DNA of 64,000 nucleotides from Acinetobacter gandensis. GTDB taxonomy: Bacteria; Pseudomonadota; Gammaproteobacteria; Pseudomonadales; Moraxellaceae. Position numbers and translations under genes: made by a program. The notes beneath the pieces were generated by a model. That model had not been told where the DNA came from. It saw only the letters and a list, made by a program, of their open reading frames with translations, and did not search any database. Positions 54,278 through 63,879 of the stretch are shown piece after piece (the stretch's first letter is position 1; each line of letters opens with the position of its first letter). The stretch covers positions 1 to 64,000 of the forward strand of contig NZ_LZDS01000003.1 of NCBI RefSeq assembly GCF_001678755.1, given 5' to 3'.

Positions 54278-54480
54278 ATTTTTTCCTCTTTATTTTCCAT
54301 AAAATTAATATAATACACTTTATACAAACCAACCTAGTTTTACATTAAATTTCAAAACTTTATCAAACCTAAAAACCCAATCCTCACCGATTTGGCTTTC
54401 TAAATGATTAATCATGTTTCACGAACTATTAGCAGATAATTCTCTAAAATTACATTAAGTTAAACTAAAAATATAAAAAA

Positions 54481-54897
54481 TCATCCAAGCTGTGCTAAAA
54501 ACTTTTCAATAGCGAATTGTGCAATTTCTGCATCCTGAAATGACTTTACCCCAGACACGCCCATTGCGCCAACTAGCTGCCCTTCAAACAAAATCGGTTC
54601 ACCGCCTTCCAACATACCATTAAACGTCTGCATGGTTAAGAAACCCATCTGCCCGCCTTTTATCAAGTCTTCAAACAATTTAGATGGGCGCTTACTGATG
54701 GCTGAACATTTGGCTTTTTCTAAGCATAGATTTGCTGTCATTGGCGATGCACCATCCATACGTTTCATCGCTAACAAATTGCCTGTCTCATCCGTAACCG
54801 CAATGCTGACATTAAAACCATTTTCGACTGCATAAGCATGTGCTGTGTTTAGTAAAAATTCTGCATCTGCCAAAGTTAAATAATGCTTGGTTTTCAT
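54481..54897 (-). CDS. GlcG/HbpS-family heme-binding-like protein
   Basis: 138 residues with the GlcG/HbpS fold: NVSIAVTDETGNLLAMKRMDGASPM, then KAKCSAISKRPSKLFEDL and GGEPILFEGQLVGAMGVSG. Members bind heme or cobalamin-related ligands or accompany glycolate and diol utilisation genes. No signal peptide and no metabolic partner here, so the role is open. Confidence 0.82.
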   Translation of the reverse strand: MKTKHYLTLADAEFLLNTAHAYAVENGFNVSIAVTDETGNLLAMKRMDGASPMTANLCLEKAKCSAISKRPSKLFEDLIKGGQMGFLTMQTFNGMLEGGEPILFEGQLVGAMGVSGVKSFQDAEIAQFAIEKFLAQLG

Positions 54898-54942
54898 TTA
54901 AAAAATCCTTTTTTCAATACATGTTTAATCATGCGACCACAA

Positions 54943-54975
54943 AAAAGCCCACAGCAAGCTGCGGGCTTTATTCTA
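54943..54975 (-). terminator. hemL terminator
   Basis: On the minus strand AGCCCGCAGC-TT-GCTGTGGGCT (one mismatch) followed by TTTTTT, 28 bases after the hemL stop. Confidence 0.85.
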
Positions 54976-55003
54976 AATCAGAATTTACTCATTAAAATGA
55001 AAA

Positions 55004-56302
55004 TTACTTCATTTCAGCAAAAACTTCTTTTGCCATTTCAATGGTAAATGCAATATCTTCATCGCTATGTGCACTAGAGAAGAAGCCTGCTTCAAATGCT
55101 GATGGTGCAAGGTTGATACCGCGTTTTAACATACCGTGGAAGAAAGTACGGAAGGCATCTACATCACATTTTAAAATTGAATCAAAACCAGTGATTTCAG
55201 TTTGATCTGTGAAATACAAGCCAAACATGCCGCCCACTTGTTGAGTGAAAAATGGAATGCCCGCTTCGTCAGCAGCAGCTTGTAGACCAGCAAGTAATGT
55301 TTCAAGTTTTGCAGTTAAAGCATCATAAAAACCTGGTTGGCGTAAATGCTTAAACATTTCAATACCAGCACGCATTGCTAATGGGTTGCCTGACAATGTA
55401 CCAGCTTGATATACCTTACCAAGCGGTGCAATACACTCCATCACTTCACGCTTACCACCGAATGCACCAACAGGTAAGCCTGCACCAATGATTTTACCTA
55501 AAGTCGTTAAGTCTGGCGTAACGCCATAATGTGCTTGAGCACCACCTAAACCAACTCGGAAGCCAGTCATTACTTCATCAATGATGAAAACTGAGCCATG
55601 CTCATCACATACATCACGAATCGCTTGAAGGAAGCCATCAATTGGTTTAACCAAATTCATGTTGCCTGCAACTGGCTCAACAATTACACCTGCAATTTCA
55701 GAACCGAACTTAGCAAAGCATTCTTTCAACATTGCAATGTCATTATACGGAAGCGTTAATGTGTGTTTAGCAAAATCGGCAGGTACACCGGCCGAAGTTG
55801 CTTCGCCTTCACCTTTAGTCAAAAGACCAGAACCTGCTTTCACCAAGAGTGAATCTGAATGACCGTGGTAACAACCTTCAAATTTCACAATTTTATCACG
55901 CCCTGTATAACCACGAGCTAGACGGATAGCAGTCATCGTAGCTTCCGTACCTGAGTTGGTCATACGTACCAATTCAATTGACGGCATGATTTCACAAATA
56001 ATGTCAGCCAAAGTGGTTTCGTGTACAGTTGGCGCGCCAAAACTTAAACCATCTACTGCTGCTTCTTGAACTGCTTTAATAATATCGGGTTGAGCATGGC
56101 CTAAAATCATTGGCCCCCAAGAACCGACATAATCGACATAACGCTTGCCATCAACATCATATAGATAAGCACCTTGTGCTTTTTCAATAAATACAGGTGT
56201 CCCACCTACCCCATTAAAGGCACGTACAGGAGAGTTGACACCACCTGGTATGTGTTTGCTGGCTTGCTTAAATAATTGCTCTTGCTTTGGAGATAAGCTC
56301 AT
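55004..56302 (-). CDS. hemL: Glutamate-1-semialdehyde 2,1-aminomutase
   Basis: PLP enzyme making 5-aminolevulinate in the C5 heme pathway. 432 residues. [17 protein letters not shown] at the start, PLP-contact regions ([37 protein letters not shown]) and the Schiff-base lysine in [17 protein letters not shown]. Follows thiE by 56 bases on the same strand and ends at a terminator. Confidence 0.96.
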   Translation of the reverse strand: MSLSPKQEQLFKQASKHIPGGVNSPVRAFNGVGGTPVFIEKAQGAYLYDVDGKRYVDYVGSWGPMILGHAQPDIIKAVQEAAVDGLSFGAPTVHETTLADIICEIMPSIELVRMTNSGTEATMTAIRLARGYTGRDKIVKFEGCYHGHSDSLLVKAGSGLLTKGEGEATSAGVPADFAKHTLTLPYNDIAMLKECFAKFGSEIAGVIVEPVAGNMNLVKPIDGFLQAIRDVCDEHGSVFIIDEVMTGFRVGLGGAQAHYGVTPDLTTLGKIIGAGLPVGAFGGKREVMECIAPLGKVYQAGTLSGNPLAMRAGIEMFKHLRQPGFYDALTAKLETLLAGLQAAADEAGIPFFTQQVGGMFGLYFTDQTEITGFDSILKCDVDAFRTFFHGMLKRGINLAPSAFEAGFFSSAHSDEDIAFTIEMAKEVFAEMK

Positions 56303-56358
56303 GAATCAACTCAACTAAAAATAAAGAAAATCAAAAAAAATACAGCGAAAAATGTCTA

Positions 56359-56970
56359 TTACTTAAAAAGTGCTGACCATTCATCAAGACGGTCGGGAAT
56401 CAAATTCATTGGACGTCCTAATATATCACTAATCACCGCACAATAATCCGCGCCTGATTCAATCACAATTTTTGAATTTTCAACGGTTAGACCGCCAATT
56501 GCACAGATTGGTACATTTAATTGTTGTTTGGCTTGTTTCAACGTTTCTAAACCAATATTACCTGCTTCAGGTTTGGTATCAGTTGCATAAATTGCACCAA
56601 ATGCCACATAGTTTGCACCATCAGCAATTGCTTGTTCTGCAAGTTGCAATGAGTTATTACAGCTACGGCCAATTAATACGCCTTCTGGCAAACGTGCCAC
56701 AGCATCCACAATAGAGCCGTCATCTTGCCCTAAATGCACACCTAAACCATATTTTTCTGCTAAATCTAAATCATCATTAATTACAAAAGGAACAGCATAT
56801 TCAGCACACATGGCTTTCATGTATTCCACTTCGTAAATCTGATCTTCTTTAGCAACTTTTTTACGGCGATACTGCAAAACTGCAATACCTCCATTTGACA
56901 TTGCACCTTCTAGCTTAGCTAAAAGTAACTCTAAAGGATCATCATTTGTAATGAGGTATAGACCACGCAT
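56359..56970 (-). CDS. thiE: Thiamine-phosphate synthase
   Basis: Joins HMP-PP and the thiazole phosphate. 203 residues, TIM barrel. Motifs: AVLQYRRKKVAKEDQ, FVINDDLDLAEKYGLGVHLGQDD, and the late phosphate-binding ICAIGGLTVENSKIVIESGADYCAVIS. thiE followed by hemL is an arrangement I recall from Acinetobacter-type genomes. No TPP riboswitch was recognised upstream. Confidence 0.93.
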   Translation of the reverse strand: MRGLYLITNDDPLELLLAKLEGAMSNGGIAVLQYRRKKVAKEDQIYEVEYMKAMCAEYAVPFVINDDLDLAEKYGLGVHLGQDDGSIVDAVARLPEGVLIGRSCNNSLQLAEQAIADGANYVAFGAIYATDTKPEAGNIGLETLKQAKQQLNVPICAIGGLTVENSKIVIESGADYCAVISDILGRPMNLIPDRLDEWSALFK

Positions 56971-57220
56971 TGCTGGCTCACATCTAAAAAGGTTCTAATT
57001 AACTCTTATTATAGCCAAAACTAAAGCTGGTTTTGGCGTTGCAACACAATTTAGCAAGGCGTTTGATTATATTGATTTTATAACGTGCAATTTCCGACGA
57101 AAAATTGCATGAAAAATTCAAAAATACCCAATTTCAGGGATATCGAAAATGTTACATAAAATATTTAATACAACTACATAAGAACACAAAACTCAGCGCA
57201 CAAGAACAGAACACTATAAT

Positions 57221-57317
57221 AAAAATAAGGTGGTAATCGAATTAGACTTTTTGATGCTTTGGTAAGAAACGTTTTGGGGAGCGTTCAGAACATCAAAAAG
57301 TCTATCTATTTTTTATT
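57221..57317 (+). ncRNA. Candidate structured small RNA
   Basis: A perfect 14-base stem TAGACTTTTTGATG/CATCAAAAAGTCTA (57243-57256 with 57291-57304) encloses a 34-base loop with an inner AACG/CGTT stem. TATAAT at 57215-57220 lies upstream and TCTATTTTTTATT follows. The -35 box is weak. Strand is assigned from the T-run and the -10 box. No known RNA family recognised. Confidence 0.45.
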
Positions 57318-57365
57318 CCAATTCTTTGTTTCTAAAAAATTTAAAGTTATTGGATGAATTATTAG

Positions 57366-57400
57366 ACATAAAAAAAGCCTAGAGAAGGTCACTCTAGGCT
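57366..57400 (-). terminator. Minus-strand intrinsic terminator
   Basis: AGCCTAGAG-TGACCTT-CTCTAGGCT followed by TTTTTTT on the minus strand. It is 160 bases after the DUF962 gene, the only minus-strand gene it could serve. Confidence 0.85.
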
Positions 57401-57558
57401 CGGAAAACTGGTCGTTTATTTCTATTCGTGCGTAATCACAAGTCACAAATAAACTGTATGCCAATTATTAGACTAATCACTCTAACTTTGCAAGTTTTTA
57501 CCAAGTATTCAGTTTTCATTTGTTACTAATTCGATCAAAACATTGATTTTAGATGCAA

Positions 57559-57942
57559 TTAACTTTCAATCTTATCTTTTTGGCGATCAATCAAACTTAA
57601 ATTGCCTTTTAACACATCCGCAAACATCCGCCAATCTGAAATAAAACTATAAAGTGGCTGCTTAAAACTTGCAGGCTTATTTTTTTCAAAAATAAAGTGA
57701 CCTACCCACGCGCAGGCATAGCCTGAAATTAGGCCATATGCAAAATAACGTGGTTTGCGCTTAATAATTGCTTTCGCAAAAAAATGTAGACCAATACTGC
57801 TTCCAGTCACATGTAAACGGCGACTCATAATATTGCGATGTTCTGTTAAATAAAATCGGTAGAACGTGTGATAGTCCTGAATAGGAAGTTGAAAATTTGG
57901 CTGCTGTTCATTATCGAACTGTGGCTGTACTTGTGCATTCAT
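57559..57942 (-). CDS. DUF962/Mpo1-like membrane protein
   Basis: About 127 residues with the DUF962 pattern: YHTFYRFYLTEHRNIMSRRLHVTGSS, then WVGHFIFEKNKPASFKQPLYSF and SDWRMFADVLKG. Yeast Mpo1 of this family is a dioxygenase acting on 2-hydroxy fatty acids. His in TEH, RLH and VGH are candidate iron ligands. AGGA lies eight bases before ATG 57942, so that start is used instead of 57951. Confidence 0.85.
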   Translation of the reverse strand: MNAQVQPQFDNEQQPNFQLPIQDYHTFYRFYLTEHRNIMSRRLHVTGSSIGLHFFAKAIIKRKPRYFAYGLISGYACAWVGHFIFEKNKPASFKQPLYSFISDWRMFADVLKGNLSLIDRQKDKIES

Positions 57943-58276
57943 TACGCTCATCCTGAACTGTTTTATTCAACATAGCTTAATTTTTCAGCATTTAAAAGTA
58001 GTGTTGGTTCAGTTACATCGCTCTGAAGGAATTAGCACATATTGAATATTGAAAGCTCATAATCATGATAGCCCCTTAGGCTTGTCATTGAACTTTTCAG
58101 TGCATGGTTATTTTTCAACTCGTCAAGTCTTACATCCTATTGGTTTTTAGTTACAATCGACCCTCTATAAAATTGAACTATATTTTTCGCCAGTTTTAGT
58201 GATTAACTACTTTTTTAAATAATTTTGCGTCACAACTTCATGTTTACAATGAAGAAGCACATCAGGACAAATAACC
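57943..58276. other. Divergent intergenic region
   Basis: 334 bases, AT-rich, between divergent genes. A hairpin CTTCAT-GTTTACA-ATGAAG lies at 58236-58254, just before the next start, and could affect translation of that gene. Nothing else stands out. Confidence 0.4.
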
Positions 58277-59737
58277 ATGGTTGAAGTTGAATTAAAATTT
58301 CAGATTCCAGAAGCACGTCGAAATGCCTTATTAAAAGCATTAGATCCCAAAAAATCCGAACAGATTCAACTGAAAGCAAAATATTTTGATACGCCTGACC
58401 GTAAAATGGCAGAGCAACGCGCAGCTTTACGTCAGCGTCTAGAAGGAACGCGCTGGATACAGACCTTAAAAGCTGCGGGTAAAAGCCACATTGAACGTTT
58501 TGAACATAACTTAGATTTAGGTGAATTAGCAGATGCGCCTGACTTAAATCTTGAAGTTTATACAACTGAGCCAGAAGCCCAGGCCGTACTCAATAAGGTC
58601 TTAGCGGAGCAACAAGATCAACTTAAACTGCAATTCGAAACGGATATTTTACGGACTTATCGCGTTATTCAGTTTGAAGATGCCGAAATTGAAGTCAGTC
58701 TTGATGTTGGTTGTATTCGTACTGAAAGTGCCGAGCAAGAAGTACATGAAGTCGAATTTGAACTAAAAAGTGGTTCAATTCATTCACTACTTGCATTTAG
58801 TTTTGAATGGGTCAAAAAATATCAACTTTGGCTCGATGTGCGTAGTAAAGCGGAAATGGGGAATTTACTTGCTTTAGGTCTAAAGGTGAGTCCTGCAACT
58901 GAAGCAAAAGAGATTCAACTGAGTAAGAAAGATTCTGCTGCAAAAAACTTACGTCTTCTGATTGCACTGCATATTCAGCACTTACTCCCAAACATTGCTG
59001 CTATTTCTGCTGGCGTTGCTCAACCTGAACATATACAGCAAGCACAGCGCGCACTTGATCATCTACAATTGAGTATTTCACTCTTTAAAGACTGGAACAG
59101 CGATATTGTTGAAAAATGGGCTATGCAACTTGGTGCGTTTAAACAACAGTTTGAACAGTTGCATCATTTCCAACACATGCAAGATACCTTAGGTGGTTTT
59201 TTACAAAATCCAACCACCTCGGAAAATTTGGCAAAAGATATTTTATACGCCAAAGAAAAACTGGGGAATTTGGTTAAATCCACTCAAAACGTTCATCATT
59301 ATCTAGAATTGCTGATGTTTAGCTTAGCTACGACTGATACACCACAACAAAATGACTTTAAATGGTTTGCACAAAATACCCTGCAAAATCAGTATAAAGC
59401 GTTACAAGAAGCATTGAACGACGCAGATATCAGTCATTTTGAAAGTTTAGACACGCTTTCACAGCGCATTCAAGAGCTTAAATTTAGTTTCCCAATTTTA
59501 ACTTCAATCTACGACGTAAAAAATTTGCAGAAGTACAGTAAAGCCTTAAATGATGCACAAATTTCAGCGCAGGAATATCAAGTGCTGTCTTCTTCTGCTC
59601 AGTACATTCAACAAACAGAGCTAGAAGCAAGTGATTGGTTTGTGCTAGGTTGGTTGACAGCTAAACAAGAGGTGTATGCCGATAAACTTCTTGACGCAAC
59701 TGAACAGTTTTTAGTGAGCCGAAAATTAATTAAATAA
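58277..59737 (+). CDS. CYTH-CHAD inorganic triphosphatase
   Basis: 486 residues. The N-terminal CYTH domain (1 to about 200) opens with the ExExK motif VEVELKF, and has the charged barrel strands YFDTPDRKMAEQRAALRQRLEG and VHEVEFELKSG. The remainder is a helical CHAD domain with scattered histidines that bind polyphosphate. This order matches the E. coli triphosphatase YgiF. Expected to hydrolyse tripolyphosphate; may associate with polyphosphate granules. Confidence 0.9.
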   Translation: MVEVELKFQIPEARRNALLKALDPKKSEQIQLKAKYFDTPDRKMAEQRAALRQRLEGTRWIQTLKAAGKSHIERFEHNLDLGELADAPDLNLEVYTTEPEAQAVLNKVLAEQQDQLKLQFETDILRTYRVIQFEDAEIEVSLDVGCIRTESAEQEVHEVEFELKSGSIHSLLAFSFEWVKKYQLWLDVRSKAEMGNLLALGLKVSPATEAKEIQLSKKDSAAKNLRLLIALHIQHLLPNIAAISAGVAQPEHIQQAQRALDHLQLSISLFKDWNSDIVEKWAMQLGAFKQQFEQLHHFQHMQDTLGGFLQNPTTSENLAKDILYAKEKLGNLVKSTQNVHHYLELLMFSLATTDTPQQNDFKWFAQNTLQNQYKALQEALNDADISHFESLDTLSQRIQELKFSFPILTSIYDVKNLQKYSKALNDAQISAQEYQVLSSSAQYIQQTELEASDWFVLGWLTAKQEVYADKLLDATEQFLVSRKLIK

Positions 59738-59922
59738 TTCAATTGTTCATGGAGGTTTTAAGCAACCTCCACATTTCCTGTATTTAATATTATTGTTCTA
59801 CCAAACATCAAAAAGTAATCTGTGCTTTACATTGAAATAATTTGTGATGCTCTTTTTTTCTATTTTATTTAAAAGCCGATAAAATAAATCATCTGAAAAG
59901 TTAAGTTTAGGGTGGTTTCTCT

Positions 59923-60354
59923 ATGAAAATACTCACGCTTTTAATTCATTCATTCCGAACTTCTCTCACACTCTTTCTCACTGTTGGGTTAAGTCTTCAC
60001 CTTATTGGATGCAGCGAACAACACAAAGCAATACAAAGTACTGAACTGCGTAGAACATCATCCGTTCAACTAGAAAATGTCTCAAATTCAAATTTAGATT
60101 CAACGCAACACACATTTAAAGTGCTGCGAAATGATCCAGCAGATTATGGTGATGAGTCCTATCAGATTAAAACGGATCAAGGAAATCTCAGTATTTACAG
60201 TTTAAATATTAATAAACAACAAGCTCAATTACTCGCTAGCGTCAAGTCAGGAGAATGTTTAACTCTCTCAAGCCAAAGTGATGATTTCGCAGCGGTAGAA
60301 GGTAATATTAGCGTCATGGAATTAGCCAATATCAGTATTCATCCATGTAAATAG
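59923..60354 (+). CDS. Hypothetical lipoprotein
   Basis: 143 residues. A long signal region (residues 1-30) ends in a lipobox-like LIGC. The mature part is Ser/Asn-rich, then beta-prone, with a Cys pair (SGECLTLSS and IHPCK). No known family. Isolated between two AT-rich gaps. Confidence 0.65.
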   Translation: MKILTLLIHSFRTSLTLFLTVGLSLHLIGCSEQHKAIQSTELRRTSSVQLENVSNSNLDSTQHTFKVLRNDPADYGDESYQIKTDQGNLSIYSLNINKQQAQLLASVKSGECLTLSSQSDDFAAVEGNISVMELANISIHPCK

Positions 60355-60492
60355 GCATCATTCATTTATATTGAATTCAAATCCATAACTGATTGCTATA
60401 AATAAGCACTATTTATTTAACTATTAAAGCTTTTTGAAAAAATTAATCATTCATTAGCTAGAAAATTATGAGAACGAATATGAGAACTAAAC

Positions 60493-61161
60493 TTAGTTTA
60501 AGCATGATTGAAAAATGATCTGATCCCACATGTTCATAGCATTCTTAACAATACTATGTAGATGATCAGCACTCGCGCCATCTATTGCCTGAATGGTCAT
60601 GCCATATAACAATGTCGTATAAAAATCACAAAGCTGCATCACTTTATCTAAATTAGCTATCTCACCTTGTTCAAATCCAAGATTAAGCCGCTCTAATAAT
60701 TTATTCCGACTTTGCAAACGAATTTGTTTAAGATGCTCTTGTAAAAAAGTATTCTGTTGTGAACAGTTCATTGTCGCAACAACCAACATACAGCCCTTTG
60801 GCTTATCTTTTTGTACAAGATGCCGAATACTCTCATATAAATACAACTCAACTGCTATTTTCGCAGTTGTAGCTGTTTGCAAAATTTGCTCTGCGGGCAT
60901 GGCTTCTTGCTGTACATAATGCACAATACATCGATCAAATAACGCTGCTTTATCTCCAAAGGTTGCATATAAACTTGGCGCAGTAATACCCAAAGCTTGA
61001 GTTAAGTCACTAATGGATGTGCCTTCATAGCCATGTTGCCAAAACAATAACATCGCTTGTTCTAATGCAACTTGCTCATTAAAGCATTTCGGACGCCCGC
61101 GACGTTTAGTATTTTGCTCGTTGCAAACACTTTGATTTTCTTGCTTTGATTTATCCATCAT
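60493..61161 (-). CDS. TetR/AcrR-family repressor
   Basis: About 222 residues. A basic leader (TKRRGRPKCFNEQVALEQAM) precedes the helix-turn-helix TSISDLTQALGITAPSLYATFGDKAALF. The C-terminal ligand domain is not conserved. It is divergent from an MFS exporter, and the 116-base gap has two near-identical operator-like repeats, so it probably represses both genes and responds to a substrate of the pump. Confidence 0.88.
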   Translation of the reverse strand: MMDKSKQENQSVCNEQNTKRRGRPKCFNEQVALEQAMLLFWQHGYEGTSISDLTQALGITAPSLYATFGDKAALFDRCIVHYVQQEAMPAEQILQTATTAKIAVELYLYESIRHLVQKDKPKGCMLVVATMNCSQQNTFLQEHLKQIRLQSRNKLLERLNLGFEQGEIANLDKVMQLCDFYTTLLYGMTIQAIDGASADHLHSIVKNAMNMWDQIIFQSCLN

Positions 61162-61175
61162 AAGCTATCATTTAT

Positions 61176-61252
61176 ATTTTATAACGTTCACTATTAAAAT
61201 AATTGACGCTCCGTATTTAATCAAATAGTTTAATTTTATAACAATCACTATT
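61176..61252. promoter_or_regulatory. Two direct operator-like repeats
   Basis: ATTTTATAACGTTCACTATT (61176-61195) and ATTTTATAACAATCACTATT (61233-61252) agree at 18 of 20 positions, 57 bases apart. The second ends nine bases before the GGGAG-ATG region of the MFS gene; the first lies just upstream of the tetR start. They are likely binding sites for the TetR protein. Confidence 0.65.
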
Positions 61253-61277
61253 TAATTAAATTAATGGGAGTATCAAC

Positions 61278-62525
61278 ATGAATACTCAGGTCAAAAAGAC
61301 ACCCAACGCATCTGCAACGCATTCATCTCTAACCAACCCATCGCCAAAGTCAGAAGGTAACTGGTTCGCCATCTTAACGGTTGCTATTACAGCTTTTGCA
61401 CTTGTAACCAGTGAATTTCTCCCCATTGGTGTATTAAATTCAATTGCGCAAGATTTAGATATCAGCGTTGGTACAGCAGGCCTTGTTATTACCCTTCCTG
61501 GCATTATGGGTGCAATCGCCGCACCTGTATTATCTGTTGCCGTTAAACAACTTGATCGTCGAAAGCTACTGATTGCACTCACAGCCATTATGGTGATTTC
61601 AAATTTTATTACAGGCATTGCTGACAGTTTTGCTCTGGTGTTATTCAGCCGATTTTTACTTGGTATAGCTATTGGCGGTTTTTGGGCCACTGCAATTGCT
61701 TTAAGTGGTCGTGTCGCGCCACCCCATTTAGCTATAGCCAAAGCGACGGCAATCGTCATGGCGGGTGTCACATTGGCAACCATCTTAGGTGTTCCACTTG
61801 GTACATGGCTCAGTGAATGGCTTGGCTGGCGAAGTGCTTTTCAATCAATCGCATTGATAGGTGCTGTGATTATTGCGCTAGAATACAAATTTCTGCCACG
61901 TTTAGCGCCAACTTCTGCCATCCGCTGGAAAGATTTACCCGCCTTAATCCAAAATCATAAAGCGCGTAAAGGTCTTGTGATTATCTTATTAATTGGTTTC
62001 GCACATTTTTCATCTTATAGTTATTTAGCCCCATTCTTTAAAAATCAGGCAGGTTTTGATGGCGCTACTATTGGTAGCCTATTACTGATCTATGGTGTTA
62101 GTGGGTTTTTCGGCAACTTATTTGCTGGCTATAGCAGTAATATCAATGTGCGTTATACCCTCGCATTTGTTGCAATCAGTTTTATTATCGTATTTTTTAG
62201 CTTCCCACATTTTGCGATTCATTTAAGCAGCGCTTATGTTCTCACAGCATTATGGGGTTTTGCATTTGGTGCGTTTCCAACAACTGCAAATATTTGGATG
62301 TTTGTACACGCACCTGAAGCAGTAGAAAAAGGCATGCCTTTATTTATCGGCATTTTCCAACTGATGATTGCTTTTGGCTCAGTCTTTGGTGGGTATGTGG
62401 TTGATCATTTTAATGCCAATATTTTACTCTATACTGTAGTGATCTTTGTCGGGTTAGCACTTTTGGCTTTATTTACACATAGCCGCGGTTTAAATAATCC
62501 TAAACACAACTGCCCTGTTCTTTAA
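61278..62525 (+). CDS. MFS drug/metabolite exporter (DHA1 type)
   Basis: 415 residues, twelve hydrophobic segments. TM1 region AFALVTSEFLPIGVLNSIAQ and the motif GTAGLVITLPGIMGAIAAPVLS resemble the AraJ/NepI/PbuE branch of DHA1 exporters. An N-terminal cytoplasmic Ser/Thr/Pro-rich tail of about 25 residues precedes TM1. Substrate unknown; purine ribonucleosides, arabinose-like sugars and drugs are all known for the branch. Divergent TetR regulator. Confidence 0.87.
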   Translation: MNTQVKKTPNASATHSSLTNPSPKSEGNWFAILTVAITAFALVTSEFLPIGVLNSIAQDLDISVGTAGLVITLPGIMGAIAAPVLSVAVKQLDRRKLLIALTAIMVISNFITGIADSFALVLFSRFLLGIAIGGFWATAIALSGRVAPPHLAIAKATAIVMAGVTLATILGVPLGTWLSEWLGWRSAFQSIALIGAVIIALEYKFLPRLAPTSAIRWKDLPALIQNHKARKGLVIILLIGFAHFSSYSYLAPFFKNQAGFDGATIGSLLLIYGVSGFFGNLFAGYSSNINVRYTLAFVAISFIIVFFSFPHFAIHLSSAYVLTALWGFAFGAFPTTANIWMFVHAPEAVEKGMPLFIGIFQLMIAFGSVFGGYVVDHFNANILLYTVVIFVGLALLALFTHSRGLNNPKHNCPVL

Positions 62526-62563
62526 ATCAATACACGGTTTCATTTCGTCTTCAATGTATTTTA

Positions 62564-63208
62564 TTAACGATATTTACCAAACACTTTCCACGTATTGTTA
62601 TCGCCCAATGGATCGCTATAGCTATCGCTGCGGGCTTTTCGTGGCTTATCACGTGCATCAACCAGCACAAAGTCTGACTCCACACTGAGGACAATACCAT
62701 TCACATAAAATCGGGTACGCGTGTAATCACTTTGCCCATGTTGAAATACATAAGTACGTAAATCAATAAATTCACGATGTGCCACCAGTGCAGCCGTATC
62801 ATCGCTATCTAACCATTGGCGCATCGCTTGAATTTGTTCGGGCTCATACTGGCCGCATTTTTCAACTAAGCTTGCAATACCGCGAAACGTTTTGGATTCT
62901 TTAGCCCGCGTTTTATTAATCCGAATACGATCAACATGAAAATAAAATAAAGGCAAATTGAGGTGACTCGGCAAATGAATCGCATCCAAAACTTCATCTT
63001 CCATAAACGGTTGAAATAAGTCTTGTGCTCGTTCAATTAAACCTGTCCACTGCGCATAATATTCTGCAACTTCCGCTTGAGTACCGTAGTAAATTGGTAG
63101 GCCTTCTACATTGGCTAAATTTGCCGGTGGCCAAATATTTTGACGTAACAACGCAATATCACTTTTAAGGCTTTGAACTGCAATCGCATTTTGCATGCAA
63201 GAATCCAT
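62564..63208 (-). CDS. Conserved hypothetical protein
   Basis: 214 residues, soluble, no signal peptide or known domain recognised. Segments PANLANVEGLPIYYGTQAEV, LPLFYFHVDRIRINKTRAKE and TRFYVNGIVLSVESDFVLVD look well structured. An alternative start is ATG 63196. Convergent with the MFS gene and divergent from the DUF3144 gene. Confidence 0.65.
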   Translation of the reverse strand: MDSCMQNAIAVQSLKSDIALLRQNIWPPANLANVEGLPIYYGTQAEVAEYYAQWTGLIERAQDLFQPFMEDEVLDAIHLPSHLNLPLFYFHVDRIRINKTRAKESKTFRGIASLVEKCGQYEPEQIQAMRQWLDSDDTAALVAHREFIDLRTYVFQHGQSDYTRTRFYVNGIVLSVESDFVLVDARDKPRKARSDSYSDPLGDNNTWKVFGKYR

Positions 63209-63305
63209 TTTTACACTTAGGCTATTTTTAGATTAAGTCAAAGGTTTAGTTTCTGCAAGGCTTTGCCTATAATACGCTATTAGATTTTTATGCTAGGACT
63301 CATTC

Positions 63306-63701
63306 ATGGTTCAAAAGATTGAAGCAACTGATGTTACCGAAGAAGAAGCGTTGAATGCTGCTTTTTTTGAACGTGCTGATGATTTTATTAAACAAGCCAA
63401 TGAATTTTGTCGTGTTGAAAAAGGTTCACAAGTCAAACCTGCTGAAATGCGTGGTCAAGTGAGTGCCGCAATGTTATTCGGTACTGCTCGTTTTAATACT
63501 TGGGTAGCAGCCAACGGTTTCAAAGATGGTAATGAAATGCGTGAAGCCAAAGAGCAAGTCATGTCTTATATACTTCAACAGTTCCAAATGATGCTTGAAG
63601 ATAATTATGACGAATACTGCGAACAATTTGAAAACTATCTTCGTTTCCGTCACAACGAAGAGTTTCATGCCAACAAACATGATCACGACCACAAGCATTA
63701 A
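63306..63701 (+). CDS. DUF3144 protein
   Basis: 131 residues with the DUF3144 pattern: AAFFERADDFIKQANEF, then VSAAMLFGTARFNTWVAANG and a helical acidic second half. The C-terminus is His/Asp-rich (NKHDHDHKH). Family function unknown. A terminator follows three bases after the stop. Confidence 0.8.
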   Translation: MVQKIEATDVTEEEALNAAFFERADDFIKQANEFCRVEKGSQVKPAEMRGQVSAAMLFGTARFNTWVAANGFKDGNEMREAKEQVMSYILQQFQMMLEDNYDEYCEQFENYLRFRHNEEFHANKHDHDHKH

Positions 63702-63727
63702 TAAAAAGCCCTTCGGGGCTTTTTTTT
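63702..63727 (+). terminator. Terminator after the DUF3144 gene
   Basis: AAAAAGCCC-TTC-GGGGCTTTTTTT stem-loop and T-run. Confidence 0.9.
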
Positions 63728-63879
63728 AGCACTATTACATCTATTCAAAGCATTGATTTAAAATAGTCTTATGATAATGTTTTACATCATTTCGTCTAAT
63801 TTTAGTATGCGACTTCCCTCTTTTAGGCAAAAATACAATAATCTCTGATGATTCATATGGATTTAGATCAAGGAAAGAA

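Larger units (their letters stand above)
56971..57558. other. Long intergenic region with structured elements
   Basis: 588 bases without a convincing reading frame. It contains a small hairpin TGCAATTT/AAATTGCA (57086-57109), a TATAAT box (57215-57220), the long-stem RNA candidate (57243-57304) and a minus-strand terminator (57366-57400). Confidence 0.6.

Noticed and set aside
56971..57100. TPP riboswitch before thiE
   Set aside because: No THI-box-like sequence on the minus strand upstream of the thiE start.
57366..57400. Second small RNA in the thiE-DUF962 gap
   Set aside because: The hairpin has a U-run only on the minus strand and is well explained as a terminator for the DUF962 transcript.
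61286..61783. 165-residue minus-strand frame
   Set aside because: Antisense to the MFS transporter; composition follows from hydrophobic codons on the other strand.
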